From Paludibacteraceae bacterium (GTDB lineage Bacteria > Bacteroidota > Bacteroidia > Bacteroidales > Paludibacteraceae), in assembly GCA_016285885.1 (NCBI GenBank), contig JAEERP010000003.1, positions 1-64,000 on the forward strand: a stretch of 64,000 nucleotides of DNA, read 5' to 3'. Below, one piece after another: positions 9,729-18,064 of this stretch (position 1 is the first letter of the stretch; the number at the start of each line of letters is the position of its first letter). The position numbers and the translations under genes are program-made. The notes under the pieces were generated by a model. It was not told the DNA's origin, did no database searches, and saw only the letters and a program-made list of their open reading frames with translations.

Positions 9729-10619
9729 TCAAGGCTCAGCCTCAACCTCAACAGCAGGAGCGTCAACGCTGACATTCTCCTCCGCCGCCCAATTCTTTTG
9801 GGACATCTGGAACTTCATGGCCGCGGAGACGCCGAACTTCACCGCCTCCTTTATCACTGTGGCATTGACCTTGGAGAGTTTTTTGCCTACAGGAGATTTA
9901 TAGAAATTCACCAATGTGCTGAAGTCCTCTTCCGTCATCGTCGGATAGCCAGCCTCCATCATAAGCGTACCCATGTTGTCGGTCAGATATTTCGTCGAGG
10001 CTTTCACGTACTCACGATCATCCTTATCTTGGGAGGCGGACAATGAGACGACTTGCTTTATCATCATATTTATAGATTCGCCCAAACCCGAGATTTTACT
10101 ATACTCCTGGAACATCTTCTGATAGCTCTTAGGCAAGGTGGATTTAACATCCTCAGCCTTCTGTCCCATTGCGATTTTCAGGATATTAGGGTATAATTTC
10201 TGCTGCAGCACGGCCTGTGACTCTTCGCTGTCATAAATAGCGGAATGTTCCAACGCTGATTTTCCCGCACCTTCAGAATAGAATGCTATCACCTCCTTCA
10301 TATCCTGTTCCGTAAACACCGGCTTATAGATATCCAGCAACCAATCTATGTAATCCTTGGTGAGCACTTCGTCAAAATACTTGGCAGTTCTCTGAGCGGC
10401 CAAATCCTCAGGGCAACCCATGCCAACGAGGATCGGGGAAAAACTCTTCACCACTTTATCCTTTTTCTGCATGAAAGAGTTTGTGCTGCACTTTTTAGTG
10501 AGCTCCTGCAATGTCTGCAAATAAGAATCCTCAGCATCCTCCGCGAAACAGGAGGCCAAACTTCCCCCCATCAATATCGATATCAAGGAAACAATTCTGA
10601 TTAAAAAAAATCTTTTCAT
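9729..10619 (-). CDS. Exported DUF2059-like protein, paralogue 1
   Basis: 296 residues from the Met of MKRFFLIRIVSLISILMGGSLASC. The signal has LASC in lipobox position, so it may be a lipoprotein. The rest is helical. It contains two copies of a pattern seen in DUF2059 proteins: an acidic turn, then F(Y)xSxxGKK or AFYSEGAGKSAL, as in FTEQDMKEVIAFYSEGAGK and MTEEDFSTLVNFYKSPVGKKL. The function of DUF2059 is unknown. The next gene upstream (10662-11558) has the same layout, including LPKxYQKxF, so the pair is a tandem duplication. A GC-rich hairpin follows near 9690-9720 but without a T-run. Confidence 0.7.
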   Translation of the reverse strand: MKRFFLIRIVSLISILMGGSLASCFAEDAEDSYLQTLQELTKKCSTNSFMQKKDKVVKSFSPILVGMGCPEDLAAQRTAKYFDEVLTKDYIDWLLDIYKPVFTEQDMKEVIAFYSEGAGKSALEHSAIYDSEESQAVLQQKLYPNILKIAMGQKAEDVKSTLPKSYQKMFQEYSKISGLGESINMMIKQVVSLSASQDKDDREYVKASTKYLTDNMGTLMMEAGYPTMTEEDFSTLVNFYKSPVGKKLSKVNATVIKEAVKFGVSAAMKFQMSQKNWAAEENVSVDAPAVEVEAEP

Positions 10620-10661
10620 ACTACAATTCACTTATTATTATACAATTAAACATTATCATTT

Positions 10662-11558
10662 TCACACGGGGTTGTTGTCCTCCACCGGTTCATCTTCCGG
10701 CGTCGCCTCCATCACCTTCGGAGGATGTTTCCCATATTCCTCTTCCAAAAAGATATCCACTCTTTCTCCCAGCGTCAAGTAATAGTCGTCAATGTTCGAG
10801 AATGCCTTTTGGCCTATCCGACAGAACTTCCCGCCCAACTTGGACGAGTTGAAGTCGTGCATGAAGCGAAGATCCTCCAGCGTCACTTTCGGATATGCGA
10901 GTTGCATCAACACCACGATAACATTACTGGACATATATTCCAAGAAGAGTTTCTCGAAACCTCCATTCGCCCTATCTCCCATGAAATAGAGGGATTCGGA
11001 CGCTAAAGCGGATTCATCGTGAATAGAAGAACGGATAAAGGAGCGGAACAACTTCTGATACTCCTTGGGCAAATCACATTTTTTCTTGGTCACCTTCCTT
11101 TCGACAATTATTTCCGCTATATCGACGCAGAGGCGGTCCTCAAATTTCTTTCTGAATTCTTCCGACTCAAGATAATCCAAGTCCTCCTTGGCTCGCACAC
11201 CTTGATCTGACTCGAAGAGAGACAAGGCGGTTCGCATATCCTCGGCCGACACTTCCTCGACAAAATATTGCTCGACGTATCCGAGGAAAAAATCATAGTA
11301 AAACTCTTCAAAAAAACGGTTCATAAGTTTTTGGGCCTCCAGTTCCGAATAGTCCAAATCCAACGCCTTATGCTTATAGGAGGAGCGCAATCCCTGAGAA
11401 TCGTCAAATCCCTCAAAATTAACAATATGGCTGTTAATGCACTCTTTCATCAAATTCGTATAAGTGGAATCTTCCGCCGCCCATACGCATCCAAACGAAC
11501 AGAACATCACAACAAACAGCGTCCAACAGTATTTCGTATATCTATCCAGTCTTGTCAT
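10662..11558 (-). CDS. Exported DUF2059-like protein, paralogue 2
   Basis: 298 residues from the Met of MTRLDRYTKYCWTLFVVMFCSFGCVWA, which begins a signal peptide. In-frame Mets further upstream cross the TATATTTG element and are unlikely. The layout follows the neighbouring paralogue: VSAEDMRTALSLFESDQGVRAKEDL is the counterpart of its AFYSEGAGK region, LPKEYQKLFRSF matches LPKSYQKMFQEY, and VTLEDLRFMHDFNSSKLGGKF matches its second DUF2059-like unit. The tail is acidic (EATPEDEPVEDNNPV). The two genes are 42 nt apart and probably form an operon. Function unknown. Confidence 0.65.
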   Translation of the reverse strand: MTRLDRYTKYCWTLFVVMFCSFGCVWAAEDSTYTNLMKECINSHIVNFEGFDDSQGLRSSYKHKALDLDYSELEAQKLMNRFFEEFYYDFFLGYVEQYFVEEVSAEDMRTALSLFESDQGVRAKEDLDYLESEEFRKKFEDRLCVDIAEIIVERKVTKKKCDLPKEYQKLFRSFIRSSIHDESALASESLYFMGDRANGGFEKLFLEYMSSNVIVVLMQLAYPKVTLEDLRFMHDFNSSKLGGKFCRIGQKAFSNIDDYYLTLGERVDIFLEEEYGKHPPKVMEATPEDEPVEDNNPV

Positions 11559-11577
11559 ATGCGATTGATTATACAAA

Positions 11578-11585
11578 CAAATATA
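11578..11585 (-). promoter_or_regulatory. -7 element of the DUF2059-like pair
   Basis: TATATTTG on the minus strand, 20 nt upstream of the chosen start of the first gene. It supports that start over longer alternatives. Confidence 0.45.
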
Positions 11586-11751
11586 AGAATTTTTGCACAT
11601 ATCTACGGGTCTCATAAAAAAAATTTGGGCGACCCTCACGGGCAACCCAAACATAACACTGTATTACTTTTAAAATACTACCATTGAAAAACACAATATC
11701 TAAACGAAGCAACTTAAAAAATATTGCATCGTACTTCTCATATTTTTTTAA

Positions 11752-12606
11752 TCAGTAGGTCAATATCTCCAGTCCGTTCTCCGTCATCACAAAGGTGTGC
11801 TCCCACTGTGCGGAAGGCAATCCGTCGCGCGTGGTCACCGTCCAACCGTCTATGCGGCTGAAATTGACCGGATATTTACCCATATTGATCATCGGCTCGA
11901 TGGTGAAGACCATACCTGGCACCAAGAGCATACCCGTACCTGGCTTACCGTAATGGTCCACCTGCGGTTCTTCGTGGAATGCGAGTCCCACGCCATGTCC
12001 CGAGAGATCACGGACAACAGAATAACCATTCTTCTTCGCATGCTGTTCGATGGCGAAGCCTATATCCCCCACAAAACCGTAAGGCTTGGCAGCCTCCATG
12101 CCTATTTTCAGGCATTCGCGGGTAACCTCCACCAACCGCTTCTTCTCCGGGGAGACCTCACCGATGCAGAACATACGGGAGGCATCGCTATAATAGCCAT
12201 TCAGGATCGTGGAGACGTCCACATTGATGATGTCGCCCTCCTTCAGAATCGTTCGCGGATTAGGAATACCATGGCAGACCACCTCGTTGATGGAGGTGCA
12301 GACGCTCTTCGGAAATCCTTCGTAGTTGAGCGGCGCAGGAATGGCACCATGAGAGGTCGTATAGTCATATACAAGCTTGTCGATGTCTTCGGTGGACATT
12401 CCCGCACGGATTTCACGTTCCACGAGGTCCAGCACACCCGTATTGACCACACCGCTTTGGCGTATACCCTCAATCTGTTCAGGCGTTTTTATCAGTTTAC
12501 GAGGCGGCACTAAGAACCCGCGACTCTCGTAAAACATCACTTTTTTCTCCATTTCAGTGGCTTCCCGGTCTTTCGGGACGAACCACAATCTACGACCTTT
12601 CCCCAT
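11752..12606 (-). CDS. map: Methionine aminopeptidase, type I
   Basis: 284 residues from the Met of MGKGRRLWFVPKD. It removes the N-terminal Met from new proteins. The five metal ligands of the pita-bread fold are visible: Asp in IINVDVS, Asp in YYSDASR, His in LSGHGVGLAFHEEP, Glu in VFTIEPM and Glu in QWEHTF. About 40 residues precede the catalytic core (KTPEQIEGIRQSG), slightly longer than E. coli Map. That extension lacks the Cys motif of eukaryote-like forms. A TAATTTTG element lies upstream, and the gene appears monocistronic. Confidence 0.95.
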   Translation of the reverse strand: MGKGRRLWFVPKDREATEMEKKVMFYESRGFLVPPRKLIKTPEQIEGIRQSGVVNTGVLDLVEREIRAGMSTEDIDKLVYDYTTSHGAIPAPLNYEGFPKSVCTSINEVVCHGIPNPRTILKEGDIINVDVSTILNGYYSDASRMFCIGEVSPEKKRLVEVTRECLKIGMEAAKPYGFVGDIGFAIEQHAKKNGYSVVRDLSGHGVGLAFHEEPQVDHYGKPGTGMLLVPGMVFTIEPMINMGKYPVNFSRIDGWTVTTRDGLPSAQWEHTFVMTENGLEILTY

Positions 12607-12646
12607 AGAACAAACACTTTCCGTGCGCAAACAGAACGCACATCCG

Positions 12647-12654
12647 CAAAATTA
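12647..12654 (-). promoter_or_regulatory. -7 element of map
   Basis: TAATTTTG on the minus strand, about 40 nt upstream of the map start. It fits TAnnTTTG. Confidence 0.4.
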
Positions 12655-12712
12655 CACATAAAAAAGTGATTCTGCGAACGTGCGACCTAAAATTTTTCCA
12701 CAAACGGGCGGA

Positions 12713-13774
12713 TTAACCCTCCATGATCTTCATCTGTTGACGGACAGACTCCGCATGGATGGCCTCGAAGACCACCTTCATGAACTCGTCGTCCATCTCC
12801 ATGGCGGAACCAGCCTCCACACGCTTGTTGATGATCTCGTCGTAACGTTGGGTTTGGAGGATGGCCATCTCATGCTCCTTCTTGTAGATACCGATTTCCC
12901 TCGCCACACGCATACGTTTCGCCAACATCTCCGTCAAATCCATGTCGATCTCGTCGATTTGCTTACGCAGCTCCGCGAGGTTCTCCGTCGTCTGGTTGGT
13001 CTCCCTGATCACGAGGTTGTTGAGGATGAGGGAAAGGACATCCGGTGTGAGTTGCTGGGAAGCGTCGCTCCATGCGTGGTCAGGATCGCAGTGAGACTCG
13101 ATGATGAGACCGTCGAACTGGAGGTCCATCGCCTGCTGGCAAAGTGGGGAGATGAGGTCACGTCGACCGGAGATATGGCTTGGGTCGCAGATGATCGGCA
13201 ACTCAGGGATGCGGCGGTGCAACTCGATTGGAATGTGCCACTGCGGAAGGTTTCTATAGAGTTTCTTGTCGTAGGTGCTGAAACCTCTGTGGATAGCGCC
13301 CAAACGCTTGATGCCCGCGTTGTTGATACGCTGCAAAGCACCGATCCACAATTCGAGGTCAGGGTTGACAGGGTTCTTCACGAGGATAGGCACGTCCACA
13401 CCCTTCAAAGTGTCGGCGATCTCCTGCACAGCGAATGGGTCAGCCGTGGTACGCGCACCGATCCAGAGCAGATCCACGCCATACTTCAGAGCCTCCTCGA
13501 CGTGCTTAGCGGTAGCCACCTCGGTAGCGACGAGCATGCCCGTCTCCTTCTTCACCTGCTGCAACCATGGCAAAGCCGTCACACCGTTACCCTCGAAGCC
13601 CCCCGGCTTGGTACGTGGTTTCCACACACCTGCGCGGAACACCTTGATACCGTTCTTAGCCAACTGCTTAGCAGTATCCATCACTTGTTCTTCCGTCTCC
13701 GCGCTACATGGTCCCGCGATCACCAAAGGACGTTTGTCTTCAACACCCTTCAAATTCAATTTCTCTAATTCCAT
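12713..13774 (-). CDS. Bifunctional DAHP synthase / chorismate mutase (AroQ type)
   Basis: 353 residues. The N-terminal part (about 1-260) is a type I-beta 3-deoxy-7-phosphoheptulonate synthase, the first step of the shikimate pathway. It shows VIAGPCSAET, KPRTKPGGFEGNG, IGARTT, LVKNPVNPD, GAIHRGFSTYD and ICDPSHISGRRD. The C-terminal 90 residues (TENLAELRKQIDEIDMDLTEMLAKRM and following) are an AroQ chorismate mutase helix bundle. Fusion of the two lets prephenate-level signals control pathway entry. It lies 42 nt downstream of pheA in the same transcript and is therefore under the two leader attenuators. No tyrA or aminotransferase gene follows, unlike in many Bacteroides operons. Confidence 0.95.
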   Translation of the reverse strand: MELEKLNLKGVEDKRPLVIAGPCSAETEEQVMDTAKQLAKNGIKVFRAGVWKPRTKPGGFEGNGVTALPWLQQVKKETGMLVATEVATAKHVEEALKYGVDLLWIGARTTADPFAVQEIADTLKGVDVPILVKNPVNPDLELWIGALQRINNAGIKRLGAIHRGFSTYDKKLYRNLPQWHIPIELHRRIPELPIICDPSHISGRRDLISPLCQQAMDLQFDGLIIESHCDPDHAWSDASQQLTPDVLSLILNNLVIRETNQTTENLAELRKQIDEIDMDLTEMLAKRMRVAREIGIYKKEHEMAILQTQRYDEIINKRVEAGSAMEMDDEFMKVVFEAIHAESVRQQMKIMEG

Positions 13775-13816
13775 AATCTTTGTATTAAACTTATTATTAA
13801 TTATTTATGTTATTTC

Positions 13817-14662
13817 TCAAATCGTTTGTCTACCTACCTCGTATTCACCCAACACACGCATCTCGTTGGTCAATGGCCTGACGGCGGCGAGCGCCTCCTG
13901 GTAGCGTTGGTACTTCTCGAATTGCAGGTCGATATAGAACTGGTACTCCCACTCCCTACCGATGATAGGGGTAGATTGGATTCTTGTCAGGTTCATCTTG
14001 TAGAAGGACAAGATGGAGAGGATTTGGGCGAGACTACCCTCCTCATGGGAGAGCACCAGCAGGAGAGAGGCCTTGTTCGGGAACTTCCCCTTGTTCATCT
14101 CCTCCACCTTCGCTTCGTCGGCGACGACTAGGAAGCGGGTGAAGTTACGTTTGTTGGTCTCGATGCCCTTGGCAAGGATCTGCAGTCCATAGATCTCAGC
14201 CGCCAGTTCGCCGCAGATAGCCGCCTTGCCCATCAGTTTCTGCTCGGCCACCATCCGTGCGCTCGATGCGGTATCGTCGTACTCCACAGCCTTGAGGTGA
14301 CGGTTCTCTTTGAGGAAGTTCTGGCACTGCATCAGGGCGATGGGGTGCGAGTAGACCTCCTGGATATCGGCGAGGTCCTGATCAGGAAGGGCAACCAAGT
14401 TGTGCTTGATGCGCAGTTTCTGTTCCCCGGCGATGCGCAACCCGCTGTCCGCCAACAATGTATGGTTCTGCAACAGGCTACCCGCGATGGTGTTCTCGAT
14501 AGCGACGATGCCTATCATGTCCTTATCGGCGCAGACCGTCTCAAAGAGTTTGTCGAAGTGATCACATGGTACGATATCGACCTCTTCACCCCTGAAATAC
14601 TCTCTTGCGGCAATGTCATGGAAACATCCTGCAATACCTTGAATGGCAACTCTCTTCTTCAT
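13817..14662 (-). CDS. pheA: Prephenate dehydratase
   Basis: 281 residues from the Met of MKKRVAIQGIAGCFHDIAA. A longer start at 14680 would begin 1 nt after the T-run of the second attenuator and is less likely. The enzyme converts prephenate to phenylpyruvate in phenylalanine synthesis. The catalytic domain contains VAIENTIAGSLLQNHTLL and the region YDDTASSARMVAEQ. The Thr of the catalytic TRF motif lies in NKRNFTRFLVV. The C-terminal ACT domain (NKASLLLVLSHEEGSLAQILSIL, then NLTRIQSTPI) is the usual Phe-sensing regulatory module. Expression is probably controlled by two tandem leader-peptide attenuators upstream. Confidence 0.95.
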   Translation of the reverse strand: MKKRVAIQGIAGCFHDIAAREYFRGEEVDIVPCDHFDKLFETVCADKDMIGIVAIENTIAGSLLQNHTLLADSGLRIAGEQKLRIKHNLVALPDQDLADIQEVYSHPIALMQCQNFLKENRHLKAVEYDDTASSARMVAEQKLMGKAAICGELAAEIYGLQILAKGIETNKRNFTRFLVVADEAKVEEMNKGKFPNKASLLLVLSHEEGSLAQILSILSFYKMNLTRIQSTPIIGREWEYQFYIDLQFEKYQRYQEALAAVRPLTNEMRVLGEYEVGRQTI

Positions 14663-14681
14663 ATTCCTAACTCTATTCATT

Positions 14682-14714
14682 AAAAAGTCCCACCTCGTTT
14701 ACCAAGGTGGGACT
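14682..14714 (-). terminator. Attenuator 2 terminator, upstream of pheA
   Basis: Minus-strand hairpin AGTCCCACCT/AGGTGGGACT followed by five T, ending 19 nt before the pheA start. The 3' end of leader peptide 2 contains AAGGTG (14744-14739), which can pair with CACCTT in the left arm and so form a competing antiterminator when ribosomes stall on the Phe/Tyr codons. Confidence 0.88.
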
Positions 14715-14737
14715 CAAAATTTCAACAATAACGAACC

Positions 14738-14800
14738 TCACCTTATGAACCTCATAAAGTAAAAAAAGTAGTAATAATAAAAACACCAATTGTTCGTCAT
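14738..14800 (-). CDS. Leader peptide 2 (Phe/Tyr-rich attenuator peptide)
   Basis: 20-codon reading frame MTNNWCFYYYYFFYFMRFIR followed by TGA. It contains five Phe, five Tyr and one Trp, with ten of eleven consecutive codons from residues 5 to 15 aromatic. It lies between terminator 1 and terminator 2, and its last codons overlap the arm that would compete with terminator 2. This is the arrangement of a classic attenuator: charged tRNA-Phe and tRNA-Tyr let the ribosome reach the stop and the terminator form, while starvation stalls it and favours read-through. Translation has not been shown. Confidence 0.85.
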   Translation of the reverse strand: MTNNWCFYYYYFFYFMRFIR

Positions 14801-14826
14801 CGCTTTATTCTTTTAATCTCTGTAAC

Positions 14827-14852
14827 AAAAAAGTCCCGCATTTCTGCGGGAC
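14827..14852 (-). terminator. Attenuator 1 terminator
   Basis: Minus-strand hairpin GTCCCGCA/TGCGGGAC with a GAAA loop, followed by six T. The same GCGGGAC sequence occurs at 14898-14892 just after leader peptide 1. It can pair with the left arm (GTCCCGC) as an antiterminator. Confidence 0.92.
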
Positions 14853-14900
14853 CTTATTTCGATTGATTGATTACTCATTAATAAAATAGAAGTCCCGCTC

Positions 14901-14951
14901 TTACCTCACAAAGTAAAAGTAGTAAAAATAATATGAGAAAAAATTCTTCAT
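14901..14951 (-). CDS. Leader peptide 1 (Phe/Tyr-rich attenuator peptide)
   Basis: 16-codon reading frame MKNFFSYYFYYFYFVR followed by TAA, with five Phe and five Tyr. Nine of the eleven codons from residue 4 to 14 are aromatic. The predicted transcript starts only about 15 nt upstream. The stop codon is followed within 3 nt by GCGGGAC, the antiterminator arm of terminator 1. Content and position match leader peptides of amino-acid operons, here sensing Phe and Tyr for the pheA operon. Confidence 0.88.
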   Translation of the reverse strand: MKNFFSYYFYYFYFVR

Positions 14952-14971
14952 TGTTCTTCTATTTTGATGTG

Positions 14972-15000
14972 CAAATTTACAAAATTTTCCGGAACACAAA
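14972..15000 (-). promoter_or_regulatory. Promoter of the pheA leader
   Basis: TAAATTTG (14972-14979) on the minus strand matches TAnnTTTG, with TTTG (14997-15000) upstream at a 17-nt spacing, slightly short. It would start transcription just before leader peptide 1. Confidence 0.5.
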
Positions 15001-15191
15001 ACGATTTGTCACATTTTTTTCAAAATATTTCACAGCATGTCACGAGGAGGGGTCTGGCAAACGGCTGTTGGGATTTGCTGATTTTACTATTTGACGATTT
15101 ACGATTTACAAATAGGGACGCCAAACACATGACGGGGCCATTAGTTTTTAAGGGCGGTATACATACCGCAGAACTGAGGGAACTTTAGGTG

Positions 15192-15216
15192 GAGACGCAA
15201 GATTTTGCGTCTCTAC
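15192..15216. repeat. GAGACG palindrome (copy 1)
   Basis: GAGACGCAA and TTGCGTCTC are separated by a short AT core and followed by TAC. The same arms occur at 15355, 59308 and 59395, and a GAGACG/CGTCTC form occurs at 58576. Confidence 0.75.
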
Positions 15217-15354
15217 GAGGGGAACCGACCGCTATACAATATGCGTGTTCATGGGAAAGGGAGCGCATGAAATAGGGACGCAAAAATTGACGACACCATT
15301 GGCCTTTAACGGCGAGGGATATGTATAATCGCAGAAACGAGGCTACGTTAGGTG

Positions 15355-15379
15355 GAGACGCAAGATTTTGCGTCTCTAC
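15355..15379. repeat. GAGACG palindrome (copy 2)
   Basis: Identical core to the copy at 15192, inside the second unit of the 160-bp repeat. Confidence 0.75.
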
Positions 15380-15521
15380 GAGGGGAAACCGACCGCTATA
15401 CAATATGTGCGTTCATGGGGAAGGGAATGCGCATGAAAAAGGGACGCCAAACAAATGACGTCCCCACAATTCTTAATTGACTTCGTCGAACTGACGTTTC
15501 TTAATTCAAAATTCAAAATTC

Positions 15522-16988
15522 TCAGATGCTCCACTCGAAGCCATCCTTAGTATCCTTCACGTTGAAGCCCAAGGCAGCCAATTCGTTGCGGATCTTATCG
15601 CTGGTCGCCCAATCCTTGTTCGCCTTCGCCTGCTTGCGGATTTCGAGCAAGAGGTCGACAGCGCCCTTGTAGGCGTCGCTATGGCTATCGGCCGCAGCGG
15701 AGAGTCTCAGTCCGAGGATATCGACAAGATAGAGTTGGAACAATGATTTCAGCTCCTCCAAGTCGGCGGCGGAGATGGTACCCTTGCCATCGGTCACCGT
15801 ATTGATCGCCTTGGCCACCTCGAAGAAATAGGAGATGACGATAGGCGTGTTCAGGTCGTCGTTCATCGCCTCCTCGCACTTCTCACGCAAGCCAGCCACA
15901 TCCACGGTCGTTGTGGCGGCCGGAGTGATCTTTTGCAGACGTGCGTAGGCGTCGGTAAGACGTTCCAGACCCTTCTCGGAAGCTTGCAAAGCCTCGTTGC
16001 TGAAGTCCACCGTGCTACGGTAGTGCGCCTGAAGGATGAAGAAGCGGATGGTCATCGGCGAGTAAGCCTGCGTGAGCAAAGAGTGGCTACCCGTGAAGAA
16101 CTCGTCCAAAGTGATGAAGTTACCCAACGACTTACCCATCTTCTTACCGTTGATGGTGATCATGTTGTTGTGCATCCAGTAGTGGACCGTCTCCTTGCCA
16201 AGCGCGGCGGTCGACTGGGCGATCTCACATTCATGGTGCGGGAAGACCAAGTCCATTCCACCACCGTGGATATCGAACTCCTCGCCGAGGTATTTCGTGC
16301 CCATGGCGGAGCACTCCATGTGCCAACCAGGGAAGCCGTCGCTCCAAGGGGAAGGCCAGCGCATGATATGTTCAGGTTGCGCCTTCTTCCACAGAGCGAA
16401 GTCTAAAGCGCAATGCTTCTCGTCCTGTCCATCCAGCTCACGGGTCGTCTCCAAGAGGTCATCGATGTTCCTTCCGGAGAGTTTACCGTAGTGGTGGTCC
16501 TTGTTATATTTCTTCACGTCGAAGTAGACGGAGCCCTCGCTCTCGTAGGCGTAGCCAGCGTCCAGGATCTTCTTCACGAACTCGATCTGTTCAATAATAT
16601 GGCCGGAAGCGTGAGGCTCGATGCTAGGAGGCAAGACATTGAGGGCCTCCATCGCCTTATGGTAGCGGTTCGTGTAGTACTGAGCCACCTCCATCGGTTC
16701 CTTCTGCTCCAAGCGGGCCTTCTTGGCGATCTTATCCTCGCCCTCGTCGGCGTCATGCTCCAAGTGGCCCACGTCCGTGATGTTACGCACGTAGCGCACC
16801 TTATAGCCCAATTGGGTCAGGTAACGGAATAGCACATCGAAAGTGATAGCTGGGCGGGCATGGCCCAAATGGCCGTCGCCATATACGGTCGGACCGCAAA
16901 CATACATGCCCACGTGGGGCGCATTCATCGGCACAAACAGCTGTTTCGTTCTTGTCAGCGTATTGTATATCCTTAATTTATGTTCCAT
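15522..16988 (-). CDS. cysS: Cysteinyl-tRNA synthetase
   Basis: 488 residues, standard length. It charges tRNA-Cys. The zinc and HIGH region reads [18 protein letters not shown] (HLGH form). Further zinc ligands lie in WHMECSAM and in HHECEIAQ. The KMSKS loop is KKMGKSLGN. The C-terminal anticodon-binding domain ends in [20 protein letters not shown] element lies 21 nt upstream of the start. The gene stands alone between the repeats at 15.1-15.5 kb and a small lipoprotein gene. Confidence 0.97.
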   Translation of the reverse strand: MEHKLRIYNTLTRTKQLFVPMNAPHVGMYVCGPTVYGDGHLGHARPAITFDVLFRYLTQLGYKVRYVRNITDVGHLEHDADEGEDKIAKKARLEQKEPMEVAQYYTNRYHKAMEALNVLPPSIEPHASGHIIEQIEFVKKILDAGYAYESEGSVYFDVKKYNKDHHYGKLSGRNIDDLLETTRELDGQDEKHCALDFALWKKAQPEHIMRWPSPWSDGFPGWHMECSAMGTKYLGEEFDIHGGGMDLVFPHHECEIAQSTAALGKETVHYWMHNNMITINGKKMGKSLGNFITLDEFFTGSHSLLTQAYSPMTIRFFILQAHYRSTVDFSNEALQASEKGLERLTDAYARLQKITPAATTTVDVAGLREKCEEAMNDDLNTPIVISYFFEVAKAINTVTDGKGTISAADLEELKSLFQLYLVDILGLRLSAAADSHSDAYKGAVDLLLEIRKQAKANKDWATSDKIRNELAALGFNVKDTKDGFEWSI

Positions 16989-17008
16989 ACAATTTCTCTA
17001 ATTTTCCA

Positions 17009-17016
17009 CAAAGATA
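17009..17016 (-). promoter_or_regulatory. -7 element of cysS
   Basis: TATCTTTG on the minus strand, 20 nt upstream of the cysS start. Next to it lie TTAAGAGTTAAGAATTAAG simple repeats (17029-17060). Confidence 0.45.
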
Positions 17017-17152
17017 CGATTTATTAGTTAAGAGTTAAGAATTAAGTGCTAAGAATTATTAGGCGTTGAAGAATCTATTTAACGAGCATAGTCCGCCCCA
17101 TAACAAGGCGACACAATGACGGTTAAAGAACGCTTTTCACCCCTTCACCATC

Positions 17153-17743
17153 TCACTCCAACATCTTTTCGGATTCAATCAAACCATAATAATAGAGGGA
17201 ACAAGGGTTTCCCTTTTCGTCCGTGCCCTCCCACGTTATTTCATATATGTTATCCTTCTTCTTCACCTGCACGGCGGAGGTGTGAAGGTCAGTCATCTTA
17301 TCGTAAGAGAGAGCCCTCGTGGTGGAAGACCCGCCCTTGGTCACGATGTAATCACCGCTCCAATCGTCCGTGTTGGAATAGACATTGATATACGTGCCGG
17401 TCATCAAGCGAGAGGCCTCATGCTGTCCCTTGTCGAAGGCAGGGATCTCCACGTATGCGCCCTCCCTCTTGAAAGATTTGTTCTCCGAGCAAGTGCCATC
17501 ACCATTCATTTGATAGTAGCCGAACGTAAAGAAATGCAGCAAATGGGTCACACCCCCATCCGACAGCGTGTAACCATCCAAGCACTCGCCGATAGGCATA
17601 GAGATCGAACCGACAGTGAATTGGTTGTTCTTTTTTCTTGTCAAATTCTCCACATCACTCACATCAGGCGAATCGGAGCAGGATGCCAGGAGAGAGAACA
17701 CGAGCGGCAACAGCCACCCTAACAAATACGCTTGCTTCTTCAT
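17153..17743 (-). CDS. Small hypothetical lipoprotein
   Basis: 196 residues from the Met of MKKQAYLLGWLLPLVFSLLASC. LASC is a good lipobox, so export and lipidation are likely. The mature part is soluble and beta-rich, with no motif I recognise. Aromatic and Gly-rich strands such as LHFFTFGYYQMNGDG and IYEITWEGTDEKGNP suggest a small lipocalin-like or Ig-like fold, but this is a guess. A TAATTTTG element lies upstream. It ends before cysS with no clear terminator. Confidence 0.65.
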   Translation of the reverse strand: MKKQAYLLGWLLPLVFSLLASCSDSPDVSDVENLTRKKNNQFTVGSISMPIGECLDGYTLSDGGVTHLLHFFTFGYYQMNGDGTCSENKSFKREGAYVEIPAFDKGQHEASRLMTGTYINVYSNTDDWSGDYIVTKGGSSTTRALSYDKMTDLHTSAVQVKKKDNIYEITWEGTDEKGNPCSLYYYGLIESEKMLE

Positions 17744-17788
17744 ATTCATGGTCATATACATGTTAATCAAACAAATTCGCTTTCCCTA

Positions 17789-17796
17789 CAAAATTA
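17789..17796 (-). promoter_or_regulatory. -7 element of the small lipoprotein gene
   Basis: TAATTTTG on the minus strand, 45 nt upstream of the start codon. Confidence 0.35.
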
Positions 17797-17866
17797 AAAA
17801 TAAATGGGTGAAAAACAATATCGGGAATCGTCACAAAATTATATAATTATCATCGTGTCGCACATC

Positions 17867-17885
17867 CCCAGGGTGTCGCCCTGGG
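17867..17885. repeat. CCCAGGG/CCCTGGG hairpin, possible interspersed element
   Basis: A stem of CCCAGGG and CCCTGGG around TGTCG, followed by GGCTAGGTAATGGGGTGG and a GC-rich stretch up to about 17950. It does not belong to any gene here. Its base composition differs from the AT-rich spacer around it, which suggests the remnant of a dispersed repeat. Confidence 0.4.
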
Positions 17886-17998
17886 CTAGGTAATGGGGTG
17901 GTCTTACAGGCCGTGGATTAGGTACGGCGCATAGTGATACGCATCCCCAAAAATTAATTCTTAATTGACTACGTCGAACTAACGTTTCAAAATTCTTA

Positions 17999-18033
17999 TA
18001 AAAAAGGGGGGTCGCCATCATTTGACGCCCCCC
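17999..18033 (-). terminator. Terminator of the giant repeat-protein gene
   Basis: Minus-strand stem with GGGGGG pairing CCCCCC and a short loop, followed by six T, 32 nt after the stop codon. Confidence 0.75.
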
Positions 18034-18064
18034 AATTCATAATTCAAAATTCTTAATTCCTAAT

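Larger units (their letters stand above)
15111..15460. repeat. Two-and-a-bit copies of a 160-166 bp direct repeat
   Basis: Units at about 15111-15270 and 15271-15436, and the start of a third (15437-15460). Each begins near AGGGACGC, contains GGTGGAGACGCAAGATTTTGCGTCTCTACGAGG with its palindrome, then ACCGACCGCTATACAATATG. The copies differ at many positions. No reading frame is conserved, so this looks like a non-coding intergenic repeat. Together with the pheA leader it fills the space between pheA and cysS. Confidence 0.75.

Noticed and set aside
17839-18021. 60-codon minus-strand frame in the spacer before the giant gene
   Set aside because: Spans a hairpin and terminator region with biased repeat-derived composition; no start context or similarity supports a gene.
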